This document shows positions 53,586 through 61,739 of a stretch of DNA of 64,000 bases, one piece after another. The notes under the pieces are model-generated. The model made no database searches. It worked only from the letters and a program-made list of their open reading frames with translations, and had not been told where the DNA came from. Every line of letters starts with the position of its first letter. Within the stretch, counting starts at the first letter, position 1. The DNA is from Caldisericum exile_A. Lineage in GTDB: Bacteria > Caldisericota > Caldisericia > Caldisericales > Caldisericaceae. The stretch lies in the NCBI RefSeq assembly GCF_047785965.1, contig NZ_JBLOBF010000003.1:97504-161503 (forward strand). The letters run 5' to 3'. The position numbers and the translations under genes are program-made.

Positions 53586-54578
53586 ATGAACAATATAAGT
53601 TTTTTAGTTTTTTTAATTATAGCTGGTGTTTTCCAGATATTAATGGGAGCAAACGATGGCGGAGTTTTGCTTGGATCTATTATTTCTTCAAATTTCATAC
53701 ATCCTCTTTTTGGAGTAATATTACTATTTTTGTCTTTGACTATTGCTCCACTTATCTTTGGAACCGAAGTTGTAAAAACTCTTGGTACTAAGATAATTCC
53801 AATGCAATTCATAACTCTTCCTATGTTGTATGGTGCTATTATTGCGACAATGCTTTGGGTTGTAGTTGCCCAAAAAATTAAATATCCTGTTAGTATTTCT
53901 TACACATTTGTTGGTGCACTTGTGGGAAGTGCTATTGCAAGTAAAGTGCACACACAAATTAATACATTTGAAATTATAAAAGTTTTCGGAGGACTTGTTG
54001 CCTCTATATTTATAGGTTTAATTGTTTCTTTTGTATTAACGAAGATTTTTAATTTTATTTTGCGTACGTTAAGCCCAAAGGTTTCACCTTTTTTTAAAAT
54101 CCTCCAAGTTATATCGTCCATTTTTCTTGTTATGGGTTATGGAGCAAACGATGCAGAAAAGACATTGAGTTTGGTTTATACGGCAAGTATAATTTCACAT
54201 GTTAATTTTGCCGTTAATCCCAAGAATGTTTTTGTTATTGGACTTCTCTCTTTTTTGTTTATTTTGGGAACACTTTTCTTTGGTGCAAATTCGCTTTTAA
54301 CAGCAGGATTTAGACTTATGAAAAGTAATCCTAAGGAAACTTTTCTTGCCCAGAGTATAACCTCGGCAACTGTTCTCACGTTTGCAAAATTTGGTCTTCC
54401 TGTAAGTTCAACGGAAACCTTAAATATGTCAGTTGTTGGAATTGGCGTTGCAGAGAAGCCACATGCAGTAAAATACAATGTTGTTAGAAATCTTGTCCTG
54501 ACATGGCTTGTAACAGTACCAATGTCAATTCTTATTTCACATGGAATATCGAAGATTTTTATTACAATATTAAAATAA
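53586..54578 (+). CDS. PiT-family inorganic phosphate permease
   Basis: A 330-aa membrane protein with about ten helices and the duplicated PiT signature: GANDGGVLLGSIISSN near the N-terminus and GYGANDAEKTLSLVYT in the second half. It moves phosphate with H+ or Na+. The downstream DUF47/PhoU-like gene is the usual partner of PiT permeases. Its start lies eight bases after a consensus promoter with no ribosome binding site. Confidence 0.93.
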   Translation: MNNISFLVFLIIAGVFQILMGANDGGVLLGSIISSNFIHPLFGVILLFLSLTIAPLIFGTEVVKTLGTKIIPMQFITLPMLYGAIIATMLWVVVAQKIKYPVSISYTFVGALVGSAIASKVHTQINTFEIIKVFGGLVASIFIGLIVSFVLTKIFNFILRTLSPKVSPFFKILQVISSIFLVMGYGANDAEKTLSLVYTASIISHVNFAVNPKNVFVIGLLSFLFILGTLFFGANSLLTAGFRLMKSNPKETFLAQSITSATVLTFAKFGLPVSSTETLNMSVVGIGVAEKPHAVKYNVVRNLVLTWLVTVPMSILISHGISKIFITILK

Positions 54579-54594
54579 TGTGAGGTGATAAAAA

Positions 54595-55236
54595 ATGAAA
54601 GTTTGGGATTCAATGTTTAAGAGGCCTGATGTATTTCAAAATCTCCTAAAGGAGCAGGCAAAAAAAACTGTAGAAGGAGTTAATACTTTAAACGAGTTTA
54701 TGGGAATAAACGAAGATGTTGTAAATAAGGATGTTTTGAGACACAATCTCAAAATTCAAATAAAAAGGATTGAATCAGAAGGAGATAATTTAAGAAGAGA
54801 CCTGTTAAATGAACTCAACAAGAGCCTTATAACTCCAATTGATAGGCAGGATATTTATACTCTATCAAATACAATAGATAATATCCTTGACTATGCTTAT
54901 AATACAATTGAAGAAATGATAATCTATCAGCTTTATCCCAACTTCTATTTGAAGAAGATGATAGAGAAGATTTCTCGCGGTGTTAATCATATAAGCTATG
55001 CAGTGGATAACATGTTTACTGACAAGAATCTTGCAAACAGTAATGTTGTTTCTGCAAAGGTTGTAGAAAATGAAATTGAGGAAACGTATCATGAGGCACT
55101 TGCAGACCTTTTTTCTCATGATGATTTTCACTACATATTCAAAATGAGAGAAGTTTATCGTCATATAAGTAATTCTGCTGATAGAATTTCAGAAGCAGCA
55201 GACCTTATTGCTAACATACTTATAAAAGAGGTCTAA
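54595..55236 (+). CDS. DUF47 PhoU-like phosphate transport regulator
   Basis: 213 aa, nearly all helical. The FMKRPDVFQNLL-type start (MFKRPDVFQ), RIESEGDNLRRDLLNELN and PIDRQDIYTLSNTIDNILDY with the metal-binding DR/D and E-x3-D pattern match the DUF47 (Pit accessory protein) family. It is thought to gate or regulate the adjacent permease. GTGAGGTGAT precedes the ATG, 16 bases after the permease stop. Confidence 0.92.
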   Translation: MKVWDSMFKRPDVFQNLLKEQAKKTVEGVNTLNEFMGINEDVVNKDVLRHNLKIQIKRIESEGDNLRRDLLNELNKSLITPIDRQDIYTLSNTIDNILDYAYNTIEEMIIYQLYPNFYLKKMIEKISRGVNHISYAVDNMFTDKNLANSNVVSAKVVENEIEETYHEALADLFSHDDFHYIFKMREVYRHISNSADRISEAADLIANILIKEV

Positions 55237-55240
55237 ACTC

Positions 55241-55268
55241 TTGACAAAAAGATGAATTTTGATATAAA
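55241..55268 (+). promoter_or_regulatory. Promoter of tRNA-Val (and thrS)
   Basis: TTGACA (55241-55246), 16-bp spacer, TATAAA (55263-55268). The tRNA 5' end is at 55283. Confidence 0.8.
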
Positions 55269-55282
55269 TAGTTATGCAGAGT

Positions 55283-55357
55283 GGGCGGTTAGTTCAGAGG
55301 TAGAACGCTTCGTTGACACCGAAGAGGTCAGTGGTTCGATTCCACTATCGCCCACCA
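55283..55357 (+). tRNA. tRNA-Val (GAC)
   Basis: A 75-nt tRNA including encoded CCA. Acceptor GGGCGGT/ATCGCCC (one G-T pair), anticodon stem CTTCG/CGAAG with loop TTGACAC giving anticodon GAC, T arm GTGG/CCAC with TTCGATT. It lies 21 bases before thrS, with only a short T run between, so the two may be on one transcript. Confidence 0.96.
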
Positions 55358-55378
55358 TTTTTTATTTAGGAGGCGGGC

Positions 55379-57286
55379 GTGAAAATAAAGATATCAGGTA
55401 AAATTTATGAGTTCCAAGAAGGGCTTACCATAGAAGAGATTTTTAAACAAATTAACTTTGATATTTCAAAAATTGTTGCTGCAAAGGTTAATGGCGTTGA
55501 GAAAGACCTAAAGACAAAGATAAATGAAGATGTTGAAATAGAACCAATATTTATTGATACAGAAGAGGGGGAAGAAATTTTAAGACACAGCACTTCTCAT
55601 ATCCTTGCACAAGCGGTAATGCATCTATTCCCAAATGCGAAATATACCATTGGACCTGCAATTGAGAAGGGATTCTATTATGATTTTGACCTCGAAAATC
55701 CACTTACGGAAGAGGATCTAACAAAAATCGAAGAAGAGATGAAAAGGATTATTGATGAAAAGATACCCTTTGAGCGCCTTGAACTTCCTAAAGAAAAGGC
55801 AATAGAACTTTTTGTAAAATTAAATCAACCATACAAAATAGAAATTATTGAAGAAGTTAAGGAAGATACTGTTTCAATATATAGACAAGGAGATTTCACG
55901 GATCTTTGTAGAGGCCCTCACATTCCTGATACCTCTTACGCAAAACACTTTAAATTACTAAATGTCGCAGGTGCCTATTGGAGGGGCGATGAAAAGAATA
56001 AAATGCTTCAGCGTGTTTACGGTACTGCATTTGCAACAGAAGAGCGCCTAAAGGAGTACTTGAATTTCCTGGAAGAAGCAAAGAAGCGTGATCACAGGAA
56101 AATTGGAAAAGAATTGGATTTGTTCAGTATTCAGGAAGAGATAGGACCAGGACTAATTCTTTGGCACCCCAAAGGGGCAACGGTACGAAAAATTATCGAG
56201 GATTTCTGGCGTGATGAACATATAAAACGTGGGTATTACTTCGTCTATACACCACATATCGCACGAGTTGAGCTTTGGAAGACATCAGGACACTGGGATT
56301 TCTACAGAGAAAATATGTTTTCTCCAATGGAAGTTGATAAAGGTTCCTATATGGTGAAGCCAATGAACTGTCCATTTCATATTGCAATTTACAAATCAAG
56401 AACGCGAAGTTATAGGGATTTACCTCTGAGATTTGCAGAGCTTGGAACTGTTTACCGATATGAGAGAGCAGGCGTTCTTCATGGTCTTTTGAGAGTAAGG
56501 GGTTTTACTCAGGATGATGCACATCTTTTTGTACAACCTGAAAAACTGGAAGAAGAAATAATAGGTGTTGTGGAATTTGCAAAATATATGATTGAGACTT
56601 TTGGATTTAAAAATTACAATGTTTACCTTTCAACTCGTCCAGAGAAATATGTCGGAAGCCTTGAAAACTGGGAATTAGCAACAAATGCGCTTAAGGTTGC
56701 ACTTGATGAGTTAAAGATTCCTTATAAGATTGATCCAGGTGAAGGTGTGTTTTATGGACCTAAGATTGATATAAAGCTTGTTGATGCAATTGGACGTGAA
56801 TGGCAAGGGCCAACAATCCAAGTTGACTTTAATTTACCTGAGAGGTTTGATGTAACATATATTGGGGAAGATGGAAAAGAACATAGACCCATTATGATTC
56901 ATAGAGTTGTCCTTGGCTCAATGGAAAGATTCTTCGGCACTCTCATCGAGCAGTATGCAGGGGCGTTTCCTACTTGGATTGCACCAATTCAGGTAAGAAT
57001 TGTGCCTATTGCAGACAGACATCTTGAATATGCTCAATCTGTTAGGGGAAGACTGTTCCTAAATGGATTACGTGTTGAAGTTGATGAAAGAGCAGAAAAA
57101 ATGAATGCAAAAATTAGAGATGCTGAAACTGAAAAAATCCCTTATATTCTTATTGTGGGTGATAAAGAAGTTTCTTTAGGTAGTGTTTCCGTTAGAAAAA
57201 GACGTTCAGGTGACATTGGGATAATGAGTGTAGATGCATTCCTTGAACGCATTTTGAATGAAGTTAAGAATAGAGTTATAGATTAG
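55379..57286 (+). CDS. thrS: Threonine-tRNA ligase
   Basis: A 635-aa class II synthetase with TGS domain (1-62), editing domain (HSTSHILAQAVMHLFPNAK near 68-86; later the DLCRGPH box), catalytic core (MNCPFH, RYERAGVLHGLLRVRGFTQDDAH) and C-terminal anticodon-binding domain. GTG start with AGGAGG five bases upstream. No T-box leader: the region between the tRNA and the gene is only 21 bases. Confidence 0.97.
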   Translation: MKIKISGKIYEFQEGLTIEEIFKQINFDISKIVAAKVNGVEKDLKTKINEDVEIEPIFIDTEEGEEILRHSTSHILAQAVMHLFPNAKYTIGPAIEKGFYYDFDLENPLTEEDLTKIEEEMKRIIDEKIPFERLELPKEKAIELFVKLNQPYKIEIIEEVKEDTVSIYRQGDFTDLCRGPHIPDTSYAKHFKLLNVAGAYWRGDEKNKMLQRVYGTAFATEERLKEYLNFLEEAKKRDHRKIGKELDLFSIQEEIGPGLILWHPKGATVRKIIEDFWRDEHIKRGYYFVYTPHIARVELWKTSGHWDFYRENMFSPMEVDKGSYMVKPMNCPFHIAIYKSRTRSYRDLPLRFAELGTVYRYERAGVLHGLLRVRGFTQDDAHLFVQPEKLEEEIIGVVEFAKYMIETFGFKNYNVYLSTRPEKYVGSLENWELATNALKVALDELKIPYKIDPGEGVFYGPKIDIKLVDAIGREWQGPTIQVDFNLPERFDVTYIGEDGKEHRPIMIHRVVLGSMERFFGTLIEQYAGAFPTWIAPIQVRIVPIADRHLEYAQSVRGRLFLNGLRVEVDERAEKMNAKIRDAETEKIPYILIVGDKEVSLGSVSVRKRRSGDIGIMSVDAFLERILNEVKNRVID

Positions 57287-57301
57287 TAAATTCTTTTATA
57301 C

Positions 57302-57329
57302 TTGACTAATTTTGAAGAATTTGTATAAT
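57302..57329 (+). promoter_or_regulatory. Promoter of infC-rpmI-rplT
   Basis: TTGACT (57302-57307), 16-bp spacer, TATAAT (57324-57329). Predicted start near 57336 gives a leader of about 140 bases. Confidence 0.8.
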
Positions 57330-57335
57330 AGCACT

Positions 57336-57475
57336 TGGACAATTGAAGAAAAAGGGCAAAGCCCTACCTTAAGCGGCCGAGAGCTTGCGAAAAGGTTTTG
57401 GTTTTTAATAGTTAGTAATTGTATGTTATTCTGGTAGCCTCTCGGCTACCTATATTTATTTTATGGAGGTGAGGT
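57336..57475 (+). promoter_or_regulatory. infC operon leader with alternative hairpins (L20-type attenuator candidate)
   Basis: Near the 3' end GGTAGCC-TCTC-GGCTACC (57433-57450) forms a hairpin followed by TATATTTATTTT, like an intrinsic terminator. Upstream, GGCCGAGAG (57375-57383) can pair with CTCTCGGCT (57439-57447), which uses the terminator stem and would prevent it. An early small hairpin GGGCAAAGCCC lies at 57354-57364. In Bacillus subtilis the infC-rpmI-rplT leader is controlled by ribosomal protein L20 through such exclusive structures. That L20 acts here is inference. Confidence 0.65.
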
Positions 57476-58069
57476 ATTAACAGTAAGGACGTAATCGCAA
57501 ACGAAAACATCCGCCTGAAGGAAGTGCGCCTCATTGACGAAAATGGCGCTCAGGTTGGAATTATGAGCTCAAGGGATGCCTTGAACATTGCAAGAGAAAA
57601 AGGTTTAGACTTAGTGCTTATAGCACCAAATGCAAATCCGCCGGTTTGCAAGATTGTAGATTTAGGCAAGTATCTCTACGAACAAACAAAGAAAGAAAAA
57701 GAAGCAAAGAAGAAACAGACAAAAATTGAAGTTAAACAGATGCGCTACAGATTGAAGATTGACACAAATGATCTTGCTATAAAAAATAAAAAAGTAAGAG
57801 AGTTCTTAGAAGATGGCAATAGAGTAAATATTGAAATATGGTTTAGGGGAAGGGAAATGGCATTTACAGATCAAGGTTATGAGCTTGCAAATAAAATAAT
57901 TGATGCACTATCTGATGTTGCAGTTGTTGCAAGTCCCCCAAAAATGACTGGCAAGAATTTACTTTTTTCCCTTGAACCGAACAAAGAAGTTTTAAAGAAA
58001 TTAAGGGAAAGGAGAGAAGCACATGAAAAACAAAATCAGGTCAAGCAGATCAGCAATGAAGAGGTTTAG
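57476..58069 (+). CDS. infC: Translation initiation factor IF-3, ATT start
   Basis: 197 aa from ATT 57476. The frame reads INSKDVIANENIRLKEVRLIDENG, and the part from about residue 7 is the standard IF-3 opening; starting at the first GTG (57524) would cut off this conserved N-terminal piece. GGAGG (57465-57469) lies six bases before the ATT. A rare AUU start discriminated by IF-3 itself is the known autoregulatory device of infC. The N domain, linker (KKEKEAKKKQTKIEVKQMR) and C domain (RGREMAFTDQGYELANKII) are complete. Overlaps rpmI by 47 bp. Confidence 0.96.
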   Translation: MNSKDVIANENIRLKEVRLIDENGAQVGIMSSRDALNIAREKGLDLVLIAPNANPPVCKIVDLGKYLYEQTKKEKEAKKKQTKIEVKQMRYRLKIDTNDLAIKNKKVREFLEDGNRVNIEIWFRGREMAFTDQGYELANKIIDALSDVAVVASPPKMTGKNLLFSLEPNKEVLKKLRERREAHEKQNQVKQISNEEV

Positions 58070-58226
58070 AGTTACAGGAAGTGGTAAACTTGTTGCTTAT
58101 GGTGCAAACTATAGCCACCATCTTGAAAAGAAATCTTCAAGAAGAAAAAAGAGACTCAACAGTTTGCATGTAATCTCTAAGACTGATGTAAAGAACATTT
58201 TAGGTGTTGCTCCTTATTTAAAGTAA
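58023..58226 (+). CDS. rpmI: 50S ribosomal protein L35
   Basis: 67 aa. KIRSSRSAMKRFRVTGSGKL followed by a His/Lys/Arg-rich middle (SHHLEKKSSRRKKRLNS) is the L35 pattern, ending in VKNILGVAPYLK. AAGGAGA lies just before ATG 58023, and the homology starts at once, so the 47-bp overlap with the 3' end of infC is real and not an annotation artefact. Confidence 0.95.
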   Translation: MKNKIRSSRSAMKRFRVTGSGKLVAYGANYSHHLEKKSSRRKKRLNSLHVISKTDVKNILGVAPYLK

Positions 58227-58253
58227 CAAAAATTTTTGAAAGGAAGTGATATT

Positions 58254-58625
58254 ATGAGAGTTAAGGCAGGAGTTGTTACAAGAAGAAAACATAAAAAGAT
58301 TCTAAAATTAGCAGAAGGTTATAGAGGGGCTGCTTCACGTAGATTTAAGGTCGCAAATGAGGCAGTAATGCATGCCCTTAAGTATGCCTACATTCATAGA
58401 AGAGAGAAGAAGAGAGAATTTAGAAAACTTTGGATTGCGAGAATTAACGCACTTGCAAGAGAATATGGTTTAACTTATAGCAGATTCATTAACGGATTGA
58501 AACTTGCAAGTATTGAAATTGATAGAAAGATGCTTGCAGATCTTGCTGTAAATGATGCGAAGGCTTTTGAAGAACTTGTGAATAAGGCAAAAGAGGCACT
58601 TGAGAAAAACGGGGTAAAAGCATAA
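58254..58625 (+). CDS. rplT: 50S ribosomal protein L20
   Basis: 123 aa. RVKAGVVTRRKHKKILKLAE, then the GYRGAASRRFKVANEAVMHA and YSRFINGLKLASIEIDRKML segments are diagnostic. It binds 23S rRNA early in 50S assembly and is the likely repressor of its own operon. ATG 58254 is preferred over 58236: AAGGAAGTGAT precedes it and the family begins M(A)RVK. Confidence 0.97.
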   Translation: MRVKAGVVTRRKHKKILKLAEGYRGAASRRFKVANEAVMHALKYAYIHRREKKREFRKLWIARINALAREYGLTYSRFINGLKLASIEIDRKMLADLAVNDAKAFEELVNKAKEALEKNGVKA

Positions 58626-58652
58626 AATTTAAACCTTCAATCAACTTTTAGA

Positions 58653-58680
58653 GGGGAGCAAACGCTCCCCCCTAATTTTA
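58653..58680. terminator. Terminator between rplT and the riboflavin transporter
   Basis: GGGGAGC-AAAC-GCTCCCC (58653-58670) followed by CCTAATTTTATTT on the plus strand. It can also end the convergent transcript. Confidence 0.85.
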
Positions 58681-58681
58681 T

Positions 58682-59233
58682 TTACTTTTCAGTAAAAATT
58701 CTTCGGCTTTTTAATGCCTTTGCTATGAAAAATGTTACTACTGTATCAAGCAGCCCCTTTATAAGGTTAAAAGGAACATTTATTGTGCAGATGTAAGAAA
58801 GTGTTTGTTCCTTTGTCCATGAAGGTAAAAACTTTGGTATTGCCCAAAGATTTGCAGGGATCATTATCAGTGCCATTGCAATCGTTCCCAAGATAAGCCC
58901 CAAAATAAGCGTTAAGTCATTTTTCTTTTTAAAGCTTACCAAACCTAAAACTAACGCAAAAGTGCCTGTTGCGATAAAGTTCAAAAGGACACCAATGGGA
59001 CCACCTTGTCCTGATCCACTAACAAAAAATAGCAAATCTTTTACAAATGCAATAGCAATTCCAGCAATTGGACCAAAAAGGTATGCACCAACAAGTAAAG
59101 GAATGTCCCCTAAATCTGTTTTGAGGAAACTTGCTTGAGGAAGCAAAGGAAACTCTGTAAACCTCATTAGTACAAAACTAAGGGCTGCAAGAATTCCAGC
59201 AAAAATGATACTTCTTAAATTTTTCCAGGACAT
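58682..59233 (-). CDS. ribU: ECF transporter S component, riboflavin type (RibU)
   Basis: A 183-aa membrane protein with six helices. The N-terminal LRSIIFAGILAALSFVLMR, KTDLGDIPLLVGAYLFGP and GPIGVLLNFIATGTFALVLG match RibU-like substrate-binding subunits. It captures riboflavin or FMN precursors and needs the shared EcfA/A'/T module encoded elsewhere. The FMN riboswitch directly upstream supports flavin specificity. GGAGG six bases before the ATG. Monocistronic. Confidence 0.92.
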   Translation of the reverse strand: MSWKNLRSIIFAGILAALSFVLMRFTEFPLLPQASFLKTDLGDIPLLVGAYLFGPIAGIAIAFVKDLLFFVSGSGQGGPIGVLLNFIATGTFALVLGLVSFKKKNDLTLILGLILGTIAMALIMIPANLWAIPKFLPSWTKEQTLSYICTINVPFNLIKGLLDTVVTFFIAKALKSRRIFTEK

Positions 59234-59245
59234 TTTAAACCTCCT

Positions 59246-59384
59246 TCCTTCCAGACTTTACTGTCGGCTTGGGACTTTCACCCAATCAACAACCCTTGTG
59301 GTTGCTCGTGGGCTTAAGGGGTTTACCCTATCACCACCGATCAGGAATTGTTACCCATTTGGGTAACTCACCTTGCCCTGGAGG
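59246..59384 (-). promoter_or_regulatory. FMN riboswitch (RFN element)
   Basis: On the minus strand the conserved RFN phrases occur in order: CAGGGCAAGGTGA, CCTGATCGGTGGTGATAGG (near 59347-59328), AGCCCACGAGC, and GGGTGAAAGTCCCAAGCC continuing GACAGTAAAGTCTGG. P1 joins CCTCCAG (59384-59378) to CTGGAAGG (59253-59246). The ribosome binding site GGAGG (59244-59240) begins one base after P1 and no terminator fits before the ATG. Control is therefore probably at translation. The 5' CCTCC can also pair with that GGAGG. Confidence 0.93.
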
Positions 59385-59390
59385 CATCAT

Positions 59391-59418
59391 ATTTTAGTAA
59401 ATTTTGTAAAAAATTCAA
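59391..59418 (-). promoter_or_regulatory. Promoter of ribU
   Basis: TTGAAT (59418-59413), 16-bp spacer, TAAAAT (59396-59391), minus strand. The predicted start is at the 5' edge of the riboswitch P1 stem. Confidence 0.7.
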
Positions 59419-59431
59419 AATTCGTTATATT
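59404..59431 (+). promoter_or_regulatory. Promoter of dprA (leaderless)
   Basis: TTGTAA (59404-59409), 16-bp spacer, TATATT (59426-59431). ATG 59440 follows eight bases later, no ribosome binding site. It overlaps the divergent ribU promoter by 15 bp. Confidence 0.65.
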
Positions 59432-59439
59432 GTTTTGGT

Positions 59440-60465
59440 ATGGATTTACTCAAAACAGTTGCTTTAAACTATCTAAGGTTTAATAAACCAAAAGAAGCAA
59501 AAATTTATTTAAAGGAATTTTTAGATAACGATTCGTTTGATTTTAATGTTGACAAATATTATATTGAGTTTGCAGAAAAAGAAATTGAAAAGGCCAAAGA
59601 ATATAACGTACAACTTATCCCTTTTTATGATGAAAAGTACCCTAATGCCTTATCTCTTTTAAAAGATAAACCAATCTTACTGTATGTAAAAGGTGATTTC
59701 ATTGAGTTTCCAAAAGATGCAGTTGCAATTGTTGGTTCAAGAAAATGTACAAATTATGGGAAAAGTGTTGCTTATAAAATTGCATATGACCTTGCAAGCG
59801 TAGGGGTTTCTATCGTAAGCGGGCTTGCATATGGTATTGATAGTGCTGCCCACAACGGCGCACTTGATGCAAATGGAAAAACAATTGCAATTTTGGGTAG
59901 CGGCATTGATGTAATTTATCCACGGGATCATCTTAGTTTGTCAAGGAAAATTGAGGAAAATGGTTTTATTGTTTCTGAGTTTCCTTTTGGAACAGAGCCT
60001 ATGAAATACAACTTTCCTTTTAGAAATAGAATTATAAGTGCTTTGAGCCTTGGTGTTATTGTAGTTGAGGCTGAATTAAAAAGTGGTTCACTTATAACTG
60101 CGATGCATGCAATAGAGCAAGGAAAGGAGGTTTTTGCAGTACCCGGCAACATCACAAGCCCAACAAGTTTAGGAACCAATGCGCTTATAAGAGATGGTGC
60201 AATCCCTTTACTTGATGTAAATGATATTTTTGAAAATATAAAAGAATTGAACCATTTGAAATTAAGTAAACGTATCGAAGAATTTTCAGAAATAGAGCAA
60301 ACAATTCTTAATATGCTTGAAGACGGAGACACCTTTGACACCTTGAAGGAGAAAATTTCCGTAGGAGATTTTTTGATTAGTGATTCTGAAATTTTGGCTA
60401 CACTTACGACACTTGAAGTGAGGGGTTATTTAAAGAAAACCTTAGGGAGGTATTTTAAGATATGA
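59440..60465 (+). CDS. dprA: DNA-processing protein DprA
   Basis: A 341-aa protein of the DprA/Smf family, which binds incoming single-stranded DNA and loads RecA in natural transformation. The Rossmann core has AIVGSRKCTNYG, SGLAYGIDSAAHNGAL, GSGIDVIYPRDH, FPFRNRIISALS and KEVFAVPGN; the C-terminal part is a winged-helix-like domain. With the PilB/PilC cluster (7293-14298) it suggests, but does not prove, competence. First gene of the dprA-trmFO-radical SAM operon. Confidence 0.95.
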   Translation: MDLLKTVALNYLRFNKPKEAKIYLKEFLDNDSFDFNVDKYYIEFAEKEIEKAKEYNVQLIPFYDEKYPNALSLLKDKPILLYVKGDFIEFPKDAVAIVGSRKCTNYGKSVAYKIAYDLASVGVSIVSGLAYGIDSAAHNGALDANGKTIAILGSGIDVIYPRDHLSLSRKIEENGFIVSEFPFGTEPMKYNFPFRNRIISALSLGVIVVEAELKSGSLITAMHAIEQGKEVFAVPGNITSPTSLGTNALIRDGAIPLLDVNDIFENIKELNHLKLSKRIEEFSEIEQTILNMLEDGDTFDTLKEKISVGDFLISDSEILATLTTLEVRGYLKKTLGRYFKI

Positions 60466-61739
60466 GAGTTATTGTGATTGGAGGTGGCCTTGCAGGAAGT
60501 GAGGCAGCACTTCAAATTGCAGAAAGAGGAATAGAAGTAATTCTATATGAAATGCGACCTATAAGATTAACTGAAGCGCATCGCACAGGGAACTTTGCAG
60601 AACTTGTTTGTAGTAATTCTTTAGGATCGGTTGAACTTACCGATGCAAGGGGGCTTTTAAAAGAGGAAGGTTTGAGATTAGGATCAATTCTACTTCAAGT
60701 AGCGTTAAAAAATAAGGTCCCTGCTGGAAAGGCGCTTGCAGTTGACAGAGTAAAATTTTCCGAGGAAATTACAAACATTATTTTATCACATCCCAAAATT
60801 CATGTCGAAAGAGCAGAAATTACAAAAATAGATTTTGATAACGACATAGTAGTTATTGCAACGGGACCTTTAACGAGTGATGCACTATTAAGTGAGTTGC
60901 AAAAACTTTTTGGAGAAAATCTCTTCTTCTATGATGCAGTTTCCCCTGTCGTTACAAAAGAGTCGCTTGACTTATCAAAAATGTTTTTTGGTGGGAGATA
61001 CGATCAATCACCTGATTACTTGAATATACCTCTTAATTATGATGACTATGAAAGATTTTATAAGGAACTTATTGAAGCAAAAACTCATACACCTCACGAT
61101 TTTGACAGAATATTTTTCGAGTCGTGTCTTCCCATAGAAGAGATTGCTCGGCGTGGTTTTGATGCTTTAAGATTTGGGCCTTTAACACCAAAAGGCTTTG
61201 GGAAGGCCTTCTTTGCGGTTGTGCAATTAAGAAGAGAAGATACAGATGGAAATCTTTTTGAACTTGTAGGTTTTCAAACATCTTTAACGTATCAGGAACA
61301 AAAAAGGGTTTTTGGACTTCTTCCAGGACTTGAAAATGCTGAATTTGTAAGATACGGAAGCATTCATAAGAACGCCTATTTCAGAGCAAATAGAATTCTA
61401 AATAAAACACTTCAGACTAAAAAATTTCCAAATGTTTTTCTTGCAGGGCAAATTACAGGATCTGAAGGTTATAGTGAGGCAATTCTTACAGGACTTGTAT
61501 CTGGTATAAATGTAGCAAGATTGTATCGGGGAGAAAAACCTATTGAAATACCTGATGAAACAATGATAGGAAGCCTCATTAGATTTCTTGTTGAAAATGA
61601 TCTTGAAGATCCACAACCAATGCGTGCAAACTTTGGCCTTATTCCTAAAAAATATTTTGAAATTCCCAAAAACAAAAGAAAAGAAAAATTTATAGAGGAT
61701 TCAATTAAATCAATAGAACTTGTAAGAGGTATGATATGA
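60462..61739 (+). CDS. trmFO: Methylenetetrahydrofolate-tRNA-(uracil-5-)-methyltransferase TrmFO
   Basis: A 425-aa flavoprotein that forms T54 in tRNA using methylene-THF. FAD motif VIGGGLAGSEAALQIAERG at the N-terminus, then YEMRPIRLTEAHRTGNFAEL and CSNSLGS, with AGQITGSEGYSEAILTGL near the end. Its folate dependence links it to the one-carbon enzyme fhs in the same window. Overlaps both neighbours by four bases (ATGA). Confidence 0.97.
   Translation: MRVIVIGGGLAGSEAALQIAERGIEVILYEMRPIRLTEAHRTGNFAELVCSNSLGSVELTDARGLLKEEGLRLGSILLQVALKNKVPAGKALAVDRVKFSEEITNIILSHPKIHVERAEITKIDFDNDIVVIATGPLTSDALLSELQKLFGENLFFYDAVSPVVTKESLDLSKMFFGGRYDQSPDYLNIPLNYDDYERFYKELIEAKTHTPHDFDRIFFESCLPIEEIARRGFDALRFGPLTPKGFGKAFFAVVQLRREDTDGNLFELVGFQTSLTYQEQKRVFGLLPGLENAEFVRYGSIHKNAYFRANRILNKTLQTKKFPNVFLAGQITGSEGYSEAILTGLVSGINVARLYRGEKPIEIPDETMIGSLIRFLVENDLEDPQPMRANFGLIPKKYFEIPKNKRKEKFIEDSIKSIELVRGMI

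Noticed and set aside
55357..55379. T-box or other leader control of thrS
   Set aside because: Only 21 bases separate tRNA-Val from the thrS start, too short for a T-box, and no specifier structure is seen.
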